From Circinella minor (Eukaryota; Mucoromycota; Mucoromycetes; Mucorales; Lichtheimiaceae): a stretch of 64,000 nt of DNA. Shown piece by piece: positions 13,567 to 27,839 of this stretch. The notes beneath the pieces were generated by a model that ran no database searches, was not told where the DNA came from, and saw only the letters and a list, made by a program, of their open reading frames with translations. Positions within the stretch are counted from its first letter, which is position 1. Each line of letters opens with the position of its first letter. The stretch spans positions 39,564 to 103,563 of the forward strand of contig JAEPRB010000144.1 in NCBI GenBank assembly GCA_016758965.1, read 5' to 3'. Both the position numbers and the translations under genes were made by a program.

Positions 13567-16500
13567 CTATGTTTTATGTAATACCAGTTGAAAAAGTTGT
13601 TGTCTATCTAATGTATTCGATTCAACCATACAACCATGAATAATATGTTCATTATTCACAAACCCTTCATAGGTTAACTGACATGAATCTGCATGCATAA
13701 TTTGAACAAGTTCACCCTAAATATTATAATACGTATAGATAAAAAAAAAAGTTTAGTATATATATATACTTTAACATTAATAATTATTTAGCTTGAGTCA
13801 ATAATCTTACCGAATATATTTTTCGAATTTCAATAAAATGATTGGAAACTCCAATAACATAATCTTTGTGACGAACAACATGAAGTGGTTCACTTTCCCA
13901 TTTAAACATATAAGGTTGTCCATGATTACCTGTTGCGATTCGATGTCCATCATGTGCATCAATGATATAAGCATAACGATTATAACATAATAAGATACGA
14001 CTTGATGTTAAATAAAATGCAGCTCGAGCTTCTAAACTATCATTATCCTTTCTTCGTCTATCATCAAGTGATAATGATGATCTTTGTTCATGTGGTTCTC
14101 CATCATCAAAAGAAAAAAATCGAAAATTGTTTAAACATACAAGTGCTACATTTCCTGCACCACAAAATTGAACCATTCGAACATCTTTACCACGAATATT
14201 TTCCTAATAATCATATCCAAAAATATATATAAGTATCAATGTAATAATACGTACTACGTAATATGTTTATTATAAAATATCTTACATGATGCACGCGTTG
14301 AAATATATAAGTATGTGGACTCGTAATATGACGATTCGTAAAATATTGTGGACTCATTAAAACAAATCGTTCACGTGTTTTTGCATGATATAATTCTTCA
14401 ATGGGTTTAACAGCAACCAAAACACTTTCATTATGTCGCTTTTTCTTATATATTAATAAATCTTTGTGTTGTTGAGTTGATCCAACCTCGAAAAATTGAA
14501 CAGATTGATCAATGGACATGGATTGACCTCTTATAAAACCATGTCTACTATCGTATGTTGCATCAATAATGGATTCAATAGTATATGCTTTAAGTTCATG
14601 GTGCATTGCTATTAAAATAAAAATAAAATATATACCCAATTATTATTATTTTTTTTAAACCCCCCCCCTCCATTCATTTTATTTTATAAATCATACTCAT
14701 CATCGTTGTTTTTTTTTTCTATTTACCTGTCAAGACTAACAATAAATTTGCTTTGGGTGACATTGTGGCCATTTGTAATACTTTACCAACTGGTAACATT
14801 AAATCAGCAGTAGATGAATCGTTATGAACACGATATATGCCAGTGTTTGTACCAACAGCAGTAATACCATTTCCTTTATATATAAAGTAATTAATAAGTA
14901 ATAATATTATATTTATTATTCATAAGTACTTTTATAATAGTTATTTGAAAAGACATATATAAAGGGAATTATGAAAAGAAAAGGAAAACCATTATATTTA
15001 TAGCTTACCAAGTGGTACTGAACAGTTTACTTTATCATAACTAATTATATCTTCATTTCTTGAAGAAGATGATTCACGGGTAACACGAAATGCTGTACGA
15101 TTTAACCAAGATAATCGAAAAACATCATTATGTTTATTGTTTTGTTTATATAGCTTACGAGCTTCATCAATAGCTTTTAAACATCTTTTTTTTTCATTCA
15201 TGGAAGAACAAGAAAGTACTCTTGGTTTATGATTATTTTGACCCAAATGTACAAGTGTAATAGTAGAACCTAAATCTTCTTGTGATGAATCACTATGTAA
15301 AAATGAAATTCTACGTCTTCTTGTTGTACTTTCATTAGATGATGTTGAAGATGCCGAGGATGGTTTCATAACCCAATTTGTTTTACTTTCTTGTACATGA
15401 AGCATGGGTAATGGTATCTTTTCCATAAAACTATGTACATCACGACGTATATTTCTTTTGGTTGATGAAGTTGTCGAAATGGCTGTTGTTGTTGTTGTTG
15501 TCAATACCATATGATCAAGAACAAACACATGAATTGTCTTTTTATTAATTAGTGTTGTAATACTATTAGAAGATGATTTTTTAAGTGCTCCATGATATAA
15601 AAGACGACGTTGAGGTGCAGCTAAATCCAAATCTTCTTCTATTATTACATCAGAAGATGAAATTTTTAAATCATCCGCAAGTCGTAAAACTTGAACACGT
15701 CGTTCTGTATCTATTTTGGCCAATTTTTTAGATTCACGTTCGATGCGTTCCATTTTTTGAATACCATGTTTTAAATAATCGATATCTGGATGACCTTCTG
15801 GTGTATAGGCAAGAATACCTCTTAAATAAGTCATGTAAAGAGGCATTTGCATTCGTGGTGCCAAATAAATATAATTGAGGGAAGTAATTTTTGAATCAAC
15901 AATTCGTTTGTCTTCTTTTACTCGTTCCAAAAGATTGGCAAAATGAGAGTTAGTGTTACGTTCATGATCGATAATATATTCAGCTAATGGAATATTAGCC
16001 AAATAAGTGACAATGGGTTCCGACATCAATTTAATATGACTATAAAAAAGGTCTCCAATCTTGTAGATAGCGCCTCCTCTTTCTTTTTGACTTGATATTC
16101 TTAAATGTTTCATATCATTATATAAATCTCGATTCATTTTATGAAGCGTATCAAAAGTACTAAATGCATTGGATACTAAAGTTTTTCGTTGTTCTTTTGT
16201 ACCGATTGTATTTGTTGAAAGAATGGAATCGATAATCACCTAAATGAATAATGAATTGTTCAGTATTTTCTTTTTATATTTCATCTTACACGTCTTCATT
16301 TTGATAAATATCTTACATGGTGTAAAATATCAAGTGTTTTACAATACGATCGATGAGATCGAATCAAGTCAAGAATTGCATTTTGTCGGGCTGGTTCATC
16401 CAATGAATGAATTATTGTTCTTTCTTCGTTACTACTATTACTATCTTGGCGTCGATAATAATGTTCTTGTTGTATTTGACTATCATTGTATTGTGAATTT

Positions 16501-17875
16501 TCCCCATTTAAAGTAATCGATGAATCAACGTTCTATTTTTTTTTTTTTTTTTTTTTTTTTGTGTATGTGGTCAGTAAAAAAAAAAAAAGTATATATTTTT
16601 CACACTAATTAACTTACAACTTGAGAATGATTGTGTAACAATGACCTTACAACAACAGGAACTGATGTGGATTGATCACATTGCTTTTTATATATCTATC
16701 TATATGTTAATTTCACTCTGTAAAAAAAAGAAAAAAAAAAAGATAAAATCACATATATAAAAAGAAAACTTACTGAAATTTCTCGTATAGCATTACTTGG
16801 ATTATTAGGACATCTTGGTGCATAACAATCTGTGTTACCAGGTTCACAACCCATTACATAACATGGTGTTAAATTGGATAAAACACTCACAGGTTTTGTT
16901 TCTTCTTCTAAAGAATCATAACGTAACATATATTTTTTACCCCAAGCTGAACTAAAGGATACATCACTTTTAGGTGGTGACCCATAATCTTCTGCTGGTT
17001 GAAATAAAGCATGAGGTTTACAATGTAAAAGTGCATTAGCAACTTGAATGGTTTTATATTCTGGATAATAAGCTAATGCTAAAAGTCCATGCAATGCATT
17101 CTAATTAAAAAAAAAAAAGGAAACCATTTAGTATGTTGTATAAGAAATATTAGTTTTAGAGTCAATCTATTTTTTGTTATTTGCATATGGCGTGTGTGTG
17201 TGTGTGTGTGTGTGTGTGGGAAGGAGGTGAGAGGGGCCAATACTTTACAACTGTTTCTTCACCCGTAAATGTCTTTCGATGACCAAGTTGATGTACTAAT
17301 GCTTCTGCGAGAACAGAAAGAATACTACAATTGGCTGAATCGATAGGAGTAAGATAATTTTCTTGATGTTCATCATAGAGTGGTGTATTACTAGTTGATC
17401 GTTCATATTCTAACATTATTTGTGAAGATCGATATGCTGAAATATAATCTTGAGTAGGTTGAGGTACTGGTCTTAATGATGGTGATAAACTTTGATTGGA
17501 TGAAGATGAAGAAACAGTAGGTGTATTATTATTATTATTATTATTATTATCATTTGTTGTTGTTATTGTTGTTGATGATGATGGTGGTGGTGGTGAAGAA
17601 GAAGAAGAAGATGATGATGATAAAGAGGAATTGGTATTATTTTGAGCAGCAAGCATACCATTGACAACCAAAGGACCTGAAATTCGTCTTTTTCTCTATA
17701 TAATTATTCAAGGGGAAAAACTCAAATTAAATTTAAAATGAATTTAAAAAGACAAATAACTTTAAAAACTTACCAGAGTAGGTGGACGTAGTTGTACAGC
17801 AGATCTTTGTTTACGAATAACATTACTAAGATTATAATTATTATTATTATTATTTTCGTTATAATATACCTCCAT
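13567..17875 (-). CDS. Rho guanine nucleotide exchange factor (DEP-DH-PH-CNH, Rom2/Rgf type)
   Basis: Activates Rho1-type GTPases by nucleotide exchange at the cell cortex, upstream of cell-wall synthesis and protein kinase C. Start ATG at 17873-17875 (MEVYYNENN); TAG stop at 13567-13569; about 1,150 residues in about ten exons. The N-terminus is Asn/Ser/Pro-rich. A DEP-like segment (HRKTFTGEETVNALHG, then a Cys-bearing stretch CYAPRCPNNPSNAIREIS) precedes the DH domain, which begins EPARQNAILDLIRSHRSY and continues through NLLERVKEDKRI and LAPRMQMPLYMTYLRGIL. The PH region follows (RRLLYHGALKKSS). The CNH domain spans the last 400 residues (FRLSWLNRTAFRV, GITAVGTNTGIYRV, RMVQFCGAGNVALV, GELVQIMHADSCQL). 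This domain order is that of fungal Rom1/Rom2/Rgf proteins. Confidence 0.9.
17192..17218. repeat. (GT)n microsatellite in a Rho GEF intron
   Basis: About 13 GT units within the intron between the low-complexity exon and the DEP-like exon. Confidence 0.85.
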
Positions 17876-18451
17876 TATTTATGAACGATGAACGTGGGGA
17901 AGGAAACAAAAAGAAAAAAAGTAAAACCCAAATACGTGGATGAAATCTTTTTTTCTTATTTAAATAAGGAAGAGAAGGGCGCAGTAAAGTTTAGTCTATA
18001 ATGTGGCGCCCTTGTTACATATATATATAAAAGAAAGATTGATCTTATGATATGGCCTCATTATCAACATTGTAATTTTTTTTTTTAGTGTGAGTAACAC
18101 CACTTTACACTACGCATTTTTTTTTTTTTACACTTATCGAAAATTCTTAATCCTAAAATGGAATATTGTGTGTTTTCTATATGGCGCACAAAAAAAAAAA
18201 AAAAAGAAAGAAATTATAACTTGTTAAATAAAAATAAAGGAATAATAATAAGAGTAATAATACATTTAGTTTGGTTTTGTGATTCGTTCTTGAATTTTTT
18301 TTTTTTTTTCATTATTTTTTTTTTAAAGTTGTAAAAAGGAAAGAAGTGGGTAGGGGACGGAGGGGGAGGGGGAGAAGTTTGGGTTGAGTGTGGGGTTGGG
18401 GGGAATAAAGAGAGAAGATAAACTTTGTTTTGGAATTTTGAATTCAAAAAT
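17876..18451. other. Intergenic region between Rho GEF start and AP-1 gamma stop
   Basis: 576 bp of A/T tracts plus, at 18350-18400, a G-rich stretch on the plus strand (AGGGGGAGGGGGAG). No exon seen. Confidence 0.5.
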
Positions 18452-21129
18452 TTAAAAAGCATTTTCAGGGAAAGGACCATATTCTGCTACATCATCTATT
18501 TTTTGTCCATTTGACAATACATAAGAAATACGTAATCGCAATTTAACAGGTGTCTATAAAAAATAATTTCATATTAGTTTTCTTTTATATATATAGTTCA
18601 TTGTTTTTTTTTCTTACCTGTTGAGGATTATTGATACGCATTAATTGCTTTTCAGTACCACCTGATTGAACAGTTGAGCTACTAGCAGGTGCCATTTGTA
18701 ATTTTTGACTCCTTGGTACAGCAGCTTGAAATTGTAATGATGAAATAGTACCTTCTGTACTATTATGAAATAATACTTGTATATTAATAATAGCACCATT
18801 ATTACGATCCTTTGCAGGAACAAGATTAATAATAAAACCATTCTTTCCATAAGCTTGATAACCATTTGTTGTTGTTGTTGTTGTTGTTGATGATGATGTT
18901 TGTGTAGTAGAAAGTGTAGGGCTATTATTTGCCATAGCTGGACTACCAGTACTAAAAGCAGGTGAAATAGATCGTTGAGCAGAAGAAGGTGAAGTGGTTC
19001 CTCCCATGGAGAAACCAAGAGATGCAAGTGGATCAGGACTTGAATTAGATGGTGGTGGTGTAGAAGATGGTTGAGGTTGTACATCCCCACCAAGTAAATC
19101 CATTAAAGCATTGTTTTTATTCAAAGAAGAAGAAGAAGGAGGAGGTGATGAAGTTGTTGGAGGAATAGGTGATGATCCACTACTACCACCGCCACCACCA
19201 AAAATATCTGCTAAAAGATCTATATTTTGAGTAGATTGTTGAGTTTGTTGTTGTTGTTGTTGAGGTTCTGGAGATACAGATACTTCTTCTTGTTGTTGAT
19301 CTCCACTTGAAGCTGTACCAACACCCATAAGATCCAATAATAACTATATAAATAAAATAAAATTATACAATTGTTTAAAATTGACTGGGTAATTGAAATT
19401 AAAAAAAAAGTTCATAATATTTACATCTTGATCACTTGGTCCACTCTTTTGTTGTCCTTGTCCAGATGCTAAATAAATAAATAAAAAAAAAACGAATTAA
19501 AAACTTTTTTTTTATTTATCCTTATAAATCTTTATAGTATCAAAAAGAAGAAAGATTATTTACCATGACTATTGATATCATTTTCAGATGTTGATGATTC
19601 AATAATAGATCGACCTTCAGGTACAGGCATACGTTCCAAAACAGCAGAACGAATATTATCAAAAGAAAAGAGTTGGGTATATTCAACAGCACGTTGTTGA
19701 ATTTCGACTTCCATACTGGTAGAGTGATCATGTAAAATCTGTTTAATATTTTGTTGAACATCATGATCATTAAGACGAGAAGATAATTTCATCAAAGTGG
19801 TCAAAATGTATTCACGAGTAAGTTGATTGGCGTAAGGACCCATCAAGATAGATTCTAATAATCCAACAATGGAACTATCAGAAACCTAAAAAAAAAAAAA
19901 AGAAAACCAGTGTTTTTTTTTTAATTTAATTTATTAACAACCATTATAATATAATTCAAATAATATATTCTCATCCTCATTAATCCTCCCCTATCCCCCG
20001 ACAGCTTTTTCATTTATGAATATATATATTTACCTCGATTGTCTTGTTTTCATCCTCAAAACTACCACCATTTACTAATACATCACCATATTCACCAATG
20101 ACCCAAACACCGGCAAGAACAAAACCTTCCTATTTTAATTGCATATTTTTTTTTTTTTTTAAAAAAAAAAATTAGTAACAAGATTCCGTTTTTCTACATA
20201 TCTCTCACAAACATATATATTCATAAACTACTTTCTTATTTATTTATTTTATTTTTTTACTAACCTGAGAAATATCTTGTTTTAAACCAGCATACAATTT
20301 TTGAACGGTATATTGATGTAATTGAGATGTTTGAGCAATAAGTCGAATAAAATTAGCCAATACTTCTTCACGAACAAAATTTCCTGCCAATTTAAGCATA
20401 CGTAACATGGTATCAATATGCCATCTACTATTGGGAGCAAATCGTTCGGCAGCAAGTGAAATTTTGGTAGTCATGCTTTGTTTAAATTCACTATCTGCCA
20501 CTTCCAGGAATGCCAAAAGTTCACGGGTCAATACTCGTACATTACTTTCATTAATAAGAGCAAAACTTAATTCCAAAGCACGTCGACGAATAGAAATATC
20601 ACCATCACGTAAACAATCCAAAATAATGTTACGATGACGTTGAACTGCTTGAGTTTCGATACCTACAGTCTTGTTTAATGTTTCCAAGGCAACGTAACTA
20701 AAAAATATATATATATATAAAATGATTAGTTGCTTAGAGCATTGTTTTATTTTTTATAAGATGAACAAACATATATATATATGAAAACTCAAACTTACCG
20801 AATATTATTATCACGGTTACTCAAGAATTTACCCAAAATGTTGACAGCAAGAACACGTAAACCTGCTTCACTTTGAATATCCATGATCGTCAATACAGTT
20901 TCATATAAAATAGCATTACCCACATTCTTTGTACTTTCAGTATTTGTAGCTACTTGAGCAAGAATATCATTCATTGCATCAGAAGCTTCTTGATCATTTT
21001 TGGCAAGAATACGTAAAAGACGAAGAATCTTGACTTGTAAAAATGGATCAGTGACCCCTGTAACATCATGTTCTGGAGAAAATCCAGCACTGACAAGATT
21101 TTTCAAATGTCGAACTAAAAGTGGTACTG

Positions 21130-21166
<37 letters not shown>

Positions 21167-22310
21167 CATAGAGAGACATTTTATATACAGTCAAAAAAGA
21201 AAATAGTTAGTTTTATTTTATGTATGATACCCACAAGAAACAGAAAGAACTTTCCACCCCCCCTTTAATATACCTTTCTAAAGATTTCAATGTTTTCTGG
21301 GTATTGTTGACACATTTCGGTAACTAATGTGACACCAGTAATAAGTACACCATGACTACGATCATTCAATAAAGTTTTTGCTCTTGAAAGAAAATTTTCA
21401 TGTAATTCTGGTACACGACGTACAATACGTAAAGCACATAATCCAGCCTATATATAATAAGTTTAATAATCCCATTGACCTTCCTCTCTATTGCTTTTTC
21501 TTAAAATTTAAAATACGAACCTTCTTTCGAATATAAGTATTCGAACTACCTAATAACTTTTCTACTTCTGAACAAAGATCGCGTGCCATTTCAGAAGATG
21601 AAATATTACCAAGTGTACATAATGCAAGACCAACAACATACATATTACTATGGTTAAGGTCACTATATTATAAAAGATAATGTAATAATATGTCAATATA
21701 TTAATACATATATATATAGAAAGAAAGCCCCGGGAACCAAAAATATAATAATAAAATTGGTTTGCATATTATACATTTGTCAAAAATAGTGTGTGTGGGG
21801 GGCATATAATGAACTTACTTTTTCAAACTATTGGTAACAAGAGTTAAAACTTCTGTTTTTTCGTCAATTAAAAGCATAATGCCTAAATAACCGAGACGTT
21901 TATCTGCAAACTTTGGACTTGCTACCAATTTTAAACACTCCATCTGACCAAAATGAGCAGGATAACCCAACATGTGAATATATAATAGTTTAGAAACATT
22001 GGCATGACGCGTATCATTATGTTCTTCTTTAAATGCTGTTCTAATATTTGCACTTTCTTTTTGAATAACTGAACGTTCTTCAGCTGCTGTTTTACATGCT
22101 CGTACAGCCTTGATGAGGTCTTTATTTTTAAATTAAATATAATGTTAGCTCTCCGGACTCAAAAAATAATAACAATATTATAAATTGAAATGTTGACTTT
22201 TTCGTTAAATAAAGAATAAAGAATAATAGGGGAAACAACATTTTACCCTTGAGACGATAAAGTGGAAGCTTCGATAGGATTTGTTGGGAGATGCTATTGA
22301 TGCTATTCAT
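18452..22310 (-). CDS. AP-1 clathrin adaptor complex gamma subunit
   Basis: Large subunit of the AP-1 adaptor, which links cargo, Arf1 and clathrin at the trans-Golgi and endosomes. Start ATG at 22308-22310; stop at 18452; about 900 residues in roughly a dozen exons. The N-terminal trunk (residues about 1-600) has adaptin motifs: [58 protein letters not shown] and [32 protein letters not shown], the last typical of gamma rather than alpha or delta. The hinge is low-complexity (poly-Gln, poly-Ser/Pro, poly-Thr) with several LLDLMG/LLADIF/LMDLLG segments resembling clathrin-box or adaptin hinge motifs. The C-terminal ear ends [28 protein letters not shown] across a final exon. The partner subunits are not in this window. 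Confidence 0.94.
21132..21165. repeat. (TA)n tract in AP-1 gamma intron
   Basis: About 17 TA units in an intron between two trunk exons. Confidence 0.85.
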
Positions 22311-24121
22311 TTTTTCGCACCCGGAGTTAAAGGCAAAAAAAAAAAAAAAAAAAACTGTCTAAAAGGTATATATATATATATATATAAAAGAGCGAGAAAG
22401 GTTTATGGGCTTTCTTTTTTTTTTTTTGTGCTCTTCTCTTTTTTTTTTTTAGGAAAGCTAGCTGTAATTTTTTAAAGTTCCACCTATTTTTTTTTTTTCA
22501 TTTAGTTTGAAATTTTTACTATATAAATTTTATGCTTAATTAAGATTACAACGCCCCACCACCCCTACATCCCACAGGCTTTGATGAATAAATAGTACCT
22601 TGTTTCCATTATTTATAAAAAAAATAATATTCTAATTTTTTTTAATCATAAAAGCGTGATATAAGTTAAATGGGTTATAATATTACAGATGACAGTTTAA
22701 AATGAATGCCTACTACACTACTATTAAATGAATGATTTCTGTAAACATAGCCCACAATGAATATAGAATATATGATATAACTTAAAGAGTTACACATTAT
22801 ATTAATTGTTGAACAAAGTTATGATAATAAATACTCATGAGTTTATATCATTCTTTTAACATTTAAAATTTTAGGATAGCTTGTATGAATTTGTAAAAGT
22901 TGAAAAAAGAAACTTAGAATGCGGGATAATAATAATAATGGGGAATACACACTCGCACACAAGGAACTACATACATACTCTTGTCATAAATAATCTAAAT
23001 ATCTTTAGTTTCTGGATCGAATCTTATGTACTTCATTATGTAAAAAGTGAAAAAAAGGGGGGGGTGTGGATTTCTTTTTTTTACGTAGATGTTGATTTGA
23101 TTTTAAATGTATAGATAAAATAAGCTGATATTATTTGTCTTAAAAATAATAATGTAAAATAAATAGCAAGATTCATGTTATTAATAGCTTCTTTATAGAC
23201 ATACAGTAATATATTCTTTTATTATAATCGTAATGCACGTTACATACATAACAAATAAAATGTTTTGTTTGGTTGTCACGCATAATTATTACATACGTAC
23301 AACGTATTATTAAGTTATAAAGTTGATAATAAGACTTTATATTATAAATGTATGTATATATATATATATATTTATACTTTTTCATGAATCTTTTTTTTTT
23401 TTTGAGAAATAATAATAGTAGTTTCAGAATGTCAAGAAAGGATGCTGTTTTTTTTTTTTTTTGTTGTTGTTATTATACTACTACATCTACGTACTGCCTG
23501 GTTACTAAAATTGAATAAATAAAAACGTCCTGTTAAAAATATAAAAACTCGGATCATTATTCTTAATATTAACTATGGTCTTAAAGAAGGAATTATCATC
23601 ATACGTAATAACAGAAGCTGAGGTTGTTACAAACAATAAAATAATGTTATAGAAACCAAATCAATTTCAAGAAAGCTGGAATTTTTTTTTGATAAAAGGT
23701 AACCAAGTTCAGGAACGGAGCTTTTTAAATCTTGATCCGATCTTGACGACTTTTTTTTTTTTTAATGAAAAGATGGAAAGGTTAAACTCAAAACATGTAT
23801 AAACATCTGATTCATAATGAGTAATATTATTAAAAAAAAAGCATGATCAGAAAACCCCAATAAAAGATTTCTTCATCCAGTAAAGATTAAAATTAGTATT
23901 TTTCTCACGGTAAAAAGATTGGAGGGTTTTTATCTTTAAGATACATGCCATTTTATGATACACCTCCCCCCCCCTTGATGGGACCTTACCAGGGTTACTA
24001 TTATATACTATTGGTAATAAGAGGGTGTATTCACTTTTCTCTCTTTCACTTTATTTATTCTTTTTTCTTTATCTTACATTTTACTTTCTTTCTTTTTTTT
24101 TTTTAACGATTATACAAAAGA
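22311..24121. other. Divergent promoter region between AP-1 gamma and the F-box gene
   Basis: 1.8 kb with no supported exon. Long T tracts, GT/AC alternations and C/G homopolymers (GGGGGGG near 23060, CCCCCCCC near 23970). The 100 bp before the F-box gene are pyrimidine-rich (TCTTTC repeats), as seen upstream of several plus-strand genes in this window. Confidence 0.5.
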
Positions 24122-25746
24122 ATGACTCTACAACAATCTCGACAGAATGAACTACTACGAATCAACTATACTAATAAGACTGACTTTGTTCAATATCTCA
24201 CATATGATGTTCTTAATATAATTTTTTCATACTTATCATTTCGTGAACGTATTCGGTTTACTCGAGTTTCTAAAACTTGGAGATATTTTTTAACAAGTTG
24301 GCCTCATCTTTGGAACACAATTGCAGATCACCATGTGAATCTCGATACAAATTTATTACCTTATCTTGATTATTTTCAAGGTCAATATGTACGAACTGTA
24401 AGAATACCTGAATTTAGTCAACAACCTATTCAATTTCTTATTAATCAATCCTGTCGATATATTACCACTCGTAAGTAATGTATGTCTAGGTGTTAAGAAA
24501 CAATATTACCTTGTTATAATAAAAAAAAAAAAAAGAGTCATAATAAATTTATAAAATTATTTTAGTGGAATTACCATGTCATCCGGCAACATTCTTAAAT
24601 GTATATGATTTATTATTATCTACAGGTGATACTTTAATGGACCTGACTATTCATTCCCGTGTAGGAAGTGCTTTATTAGATATTATTCTAGAACATTGTC
24701 CAAATCTTATTAGTTTTCAATATTTACTCAGTGGTAGTTTATATAACTTTGCTGGAAAATCATCACACCATTGTAAAAAACGACGATTGACAACCCAATT
24801 ACGACGTCTTGTATTGGATATACCATTAGATAAACAAAAAGTGTTAACTATTTTATCCAATTGTCCTAATCTATCTCAACTTCAATTACGATCATCAGGA
24901 ATGGAATTGGGTTATTTTGATACAATATTAATGTATATTCATCAATATCATACACAACTTGAATATTTACGACTTTTTGGTACATCAGCTCGTCACACAT
25001 CCTCTTTATCTTATCCAATTCCTTTTCCATCTTTATCAAGGTCTCAAATAACACAACAACAACAACAACAACAACACCCTTTACGTGAATTATGGTTAAT
25101 TGGAACAGATGAAGGAGCTAGTAATCATATTATTCCATTTATATATCAACATCATACAACATTAACTAATTTACATATTCGATCACCTGTTACATCCAAT
25201 TGTATGCATCATTTAGCATCATTTACTTATCCAGTACTTGAAGAACTTTATATTCAATTAACTCATTTTAGTCCACTTGCTAATGATTTATATCAATTCA
25301 TTCATCATACTCCTCATTTAATTCGTCTATCACTATCGTCATTTACATCTACTGATATTGTATCGGATCAACTATTCGATATATTACCATCATCCATTCA
25401 ACAATTTAAATTACAACAAAAATATAATCATGATAGAATAACTTCAGAAGCATTGATACGATTTGTGGAACGTAGTATTTTAATTCAAGAATTTCATTTA
25501 CCTAATGTACAAGCCTTAGATGATCATGTATTAAATTTATTATCATTGAAACATAAAGAATCGTTAACAACACTAGATCTTTATGGTAATGAAAACATTA
25601 CTGATAAAGGTTTAAAAGGATTTATTGATACTATCAATCATAGTAAAAAACTTGAATTATTAAATTTAGGCCAATGTAGTTCCATTACACACACTATGAT
25701 AAATTATATTAAAGAAAATTTACCTTTTACTAAAATATATTATTGA
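24122..25746 (+). CDS. F-box protein with leucine-rich repeats
   Basis: Probable substrate-recognition subunit of an SCF ubiquitin ligase. Two exons (24122-24470, 24566-25746) joined in phase 1 give 509 residues. The F-box is at about residues 26-65: LTYDVLNIIFSYLSFRER, with the conserved VSKTWR and a trailing WPHLW. The rest reads as irregular leucine-rich repeats (LRRLVLDIPL, NCPNLSQLQLRSSG, LTTLDLYGNENITDKGLKGF, KLELLNLGQCSSIT), the last two close to the AMN1/FBXL-type LRR consensus. A short poly-Gln run lies near residue 280. The ubiquitination target cannot be told from the sequence. Confidence 0.88.
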
Positions 25747-25947
25747 ATAATAATAAAGAAAAAAAAAAGGGTAAACATTTTTTACCCGGTTTAAAAGAGA
25801 ATTTTTTTTGATATTGCATTAAATAAGCGTGAGAAGTCGCTTGTAAATAATTGAACTTGAAAAAGACAGCTTTATAATCTTTTTTTCTTTCTTTCTTTTC
25901 TTTTTCTTTCTTTTTATTTTTTCTTTTTAAATAAGTTTATATAAAAT

Positions 25948-27839
25948 ATGAGACTATTTACAAATACCATTCGTATCGTTCAACCTACATTATATTCAAG
26001 TAAGTTTTTTTTTTTTTTTTTTTCGAATGTTAGAAACTTATGCAAAAACGTATTTTTTTTTTTTTTTTAAAAAAAAAGGAGTTACAACCACACGCGTAAT
26101 TCCAATGCCATATATTGGTTCATGGAGAACCATTAATACTACTGCTACTATTACTACTACTACAACAACAACAAAAGATAACACAAGTGATTCGAGATCA
26201 CGACGCGCATTGTTTTATGGTATGGTATTGTGTTTTTTTTTTTAGCTATGACTTATTAATATATATAAAAAAGAAAGTTACTTAAATTATTTATAATAAT
26301 AAAATAGTACCTGGAAGTGATGAACGAAAAATTCATAAATCTATATCTGTTGGAGCTGATTGTATTGTATATGATTTGGAAGATAGTGTTTCATTAAATA
26401 AAAAGGGTACAGCTAGACATATGGTGATTGATGCATTGGAGGTAAAAAAAAAAGTCTATTTTTGTCATGCGATTAAATTCTGGGATTAATAATAATAATA
26501 ATAATAACGTGATATTAAATGAAAGGCATCTGAACATGGTAAAGCAGAAAAAGCTGTAAGAATAAATGCTGTTGGTTCTGGTCTTGAATTAGATGATCTA
26601 AATGTTATTGTAAGTTATATGTATATATTATCACAAATTCAATTATTGGAAAGGAAGGAAAAAAAAATTGTATTAATAAGAAAAAGAAAATAGCTTCATT
26701 CAAAAAGACTTCAAGCCATTGTTATTCCTAAAGTACAAAGTGCCAAAGATATTCATTTTGTTAGTCAAATGATTGATGCTGTAGCAATTGAATCACAGTA
26801 AGTATTAAAATAATCCTAATAATATTATTATATTCTAATATATTCTTTTTTTTTTATATAAAATAGACGTGAAAGAATTAAATTAATTGCTTCAATTGAA
26901 AGTGCTTTGGGTATTATGAATATTAAAGAAATTGCACAAGCGGATCCAAGATTAGATGCTTTAATTGTAAGTTTAAAACTGTAAAAAAAAAAAAAAAAAA
27001 AAGTCCTCTATAGTTTATTCACTTCTTCTATCTATATATTTTAGTTTGCTGCTGAAGATTATTGTGCTGATTTAGGTAAAATGGATTGTTTATATATAAA
27101 ACCTCATATTTATTTATTTATTTGTTTATTTTTATAATTTATATTTTTTTTATTAGGTTTGATTCGTACTGGGACTCGTAAAGAAATGTTATTTGCACGA
27201 CAAATGATTGTTAATGCAGCAACTGCATATGGATTACAATCTTTAGATTTGGTAAGAACAACCCCCCCCCCATATTATGGAAAAATTGAGTTTCTAATCT
27301 ATATTATATATATATATAAAAAAAAGGTATGTGTTGATTTTCAAAACCCAGAAATATTAAAAGAAGAATGTAAAGAAGGTCGAGAATTTGGTTTTACTGG
27401 AAAACAAGCTATTCATCCAGCTCAAATTGATGTTATTCAAGAAATGTATTTACCTGATCCTATTGGTAAGTTGTTGTTGTTTTTTTTTTTTTTTTTTGAT
27501 AATAAATTGTAGATGTAGATTATGTAACAAAATTATATATTATATATAGATTTAAAACGAGCTGTTAAAATTCTTCAAGGATTTGAACATTATGATGAAC
27601 GAGGTATAGGTGCTTTTGACTTGGATGGAAAAATGTAAAGTATCTTGTTTATTTAATTTGTAAGAATAAGTAAGAATACTAATGAAAAGATAATCCAATG
27701 TAGGATTGATATGCCAGTTGTAAAATGGGCTCAAAAAGTTGTAAGTAAAGCCAAAGCAGGAGGCATGGAAATACCAAAAATTGAAACAAATGATAATAAT
27801 AATAGAAACAAAGATATTACATCAGAAAATAAAAACTAG
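25948..27839 (+). CDS. CLYBL-like citrate lyase beta-type enzyme (HpcH/HpaI family), probably mitochondrial
   Basis: Belongs to the citrate-lyase-beta-like branch, whose animal member CLYBL cleaves citramalyl-CoA and has malate-synthase-type activity in mitochondria. Start ATG at 25948 (MRLFTNTIRIV, then Arg/Ser/Thr-rich, fitting a targeting peptide). Family motifs appear in order across about nine exons: FYVPGSDERKIHKS, DCIVYDLEDSV (metal/substrate site), AVRINAVGSG, AIVIPKVQSAKDI, LIASIESALGIMNI, AAEDYCADLG (Mg-binding Glu/Asp) and GFTGKQAIHPAQI. The reading ends TSENKN at a TAG. Introns are very short, and several donors sit next to long A runs. The exact substrate is inferred from the family only; a bacterial-type malyl-CoA or citramalyl-CoA lyase activity is equally possible. 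Confidence 0.88.
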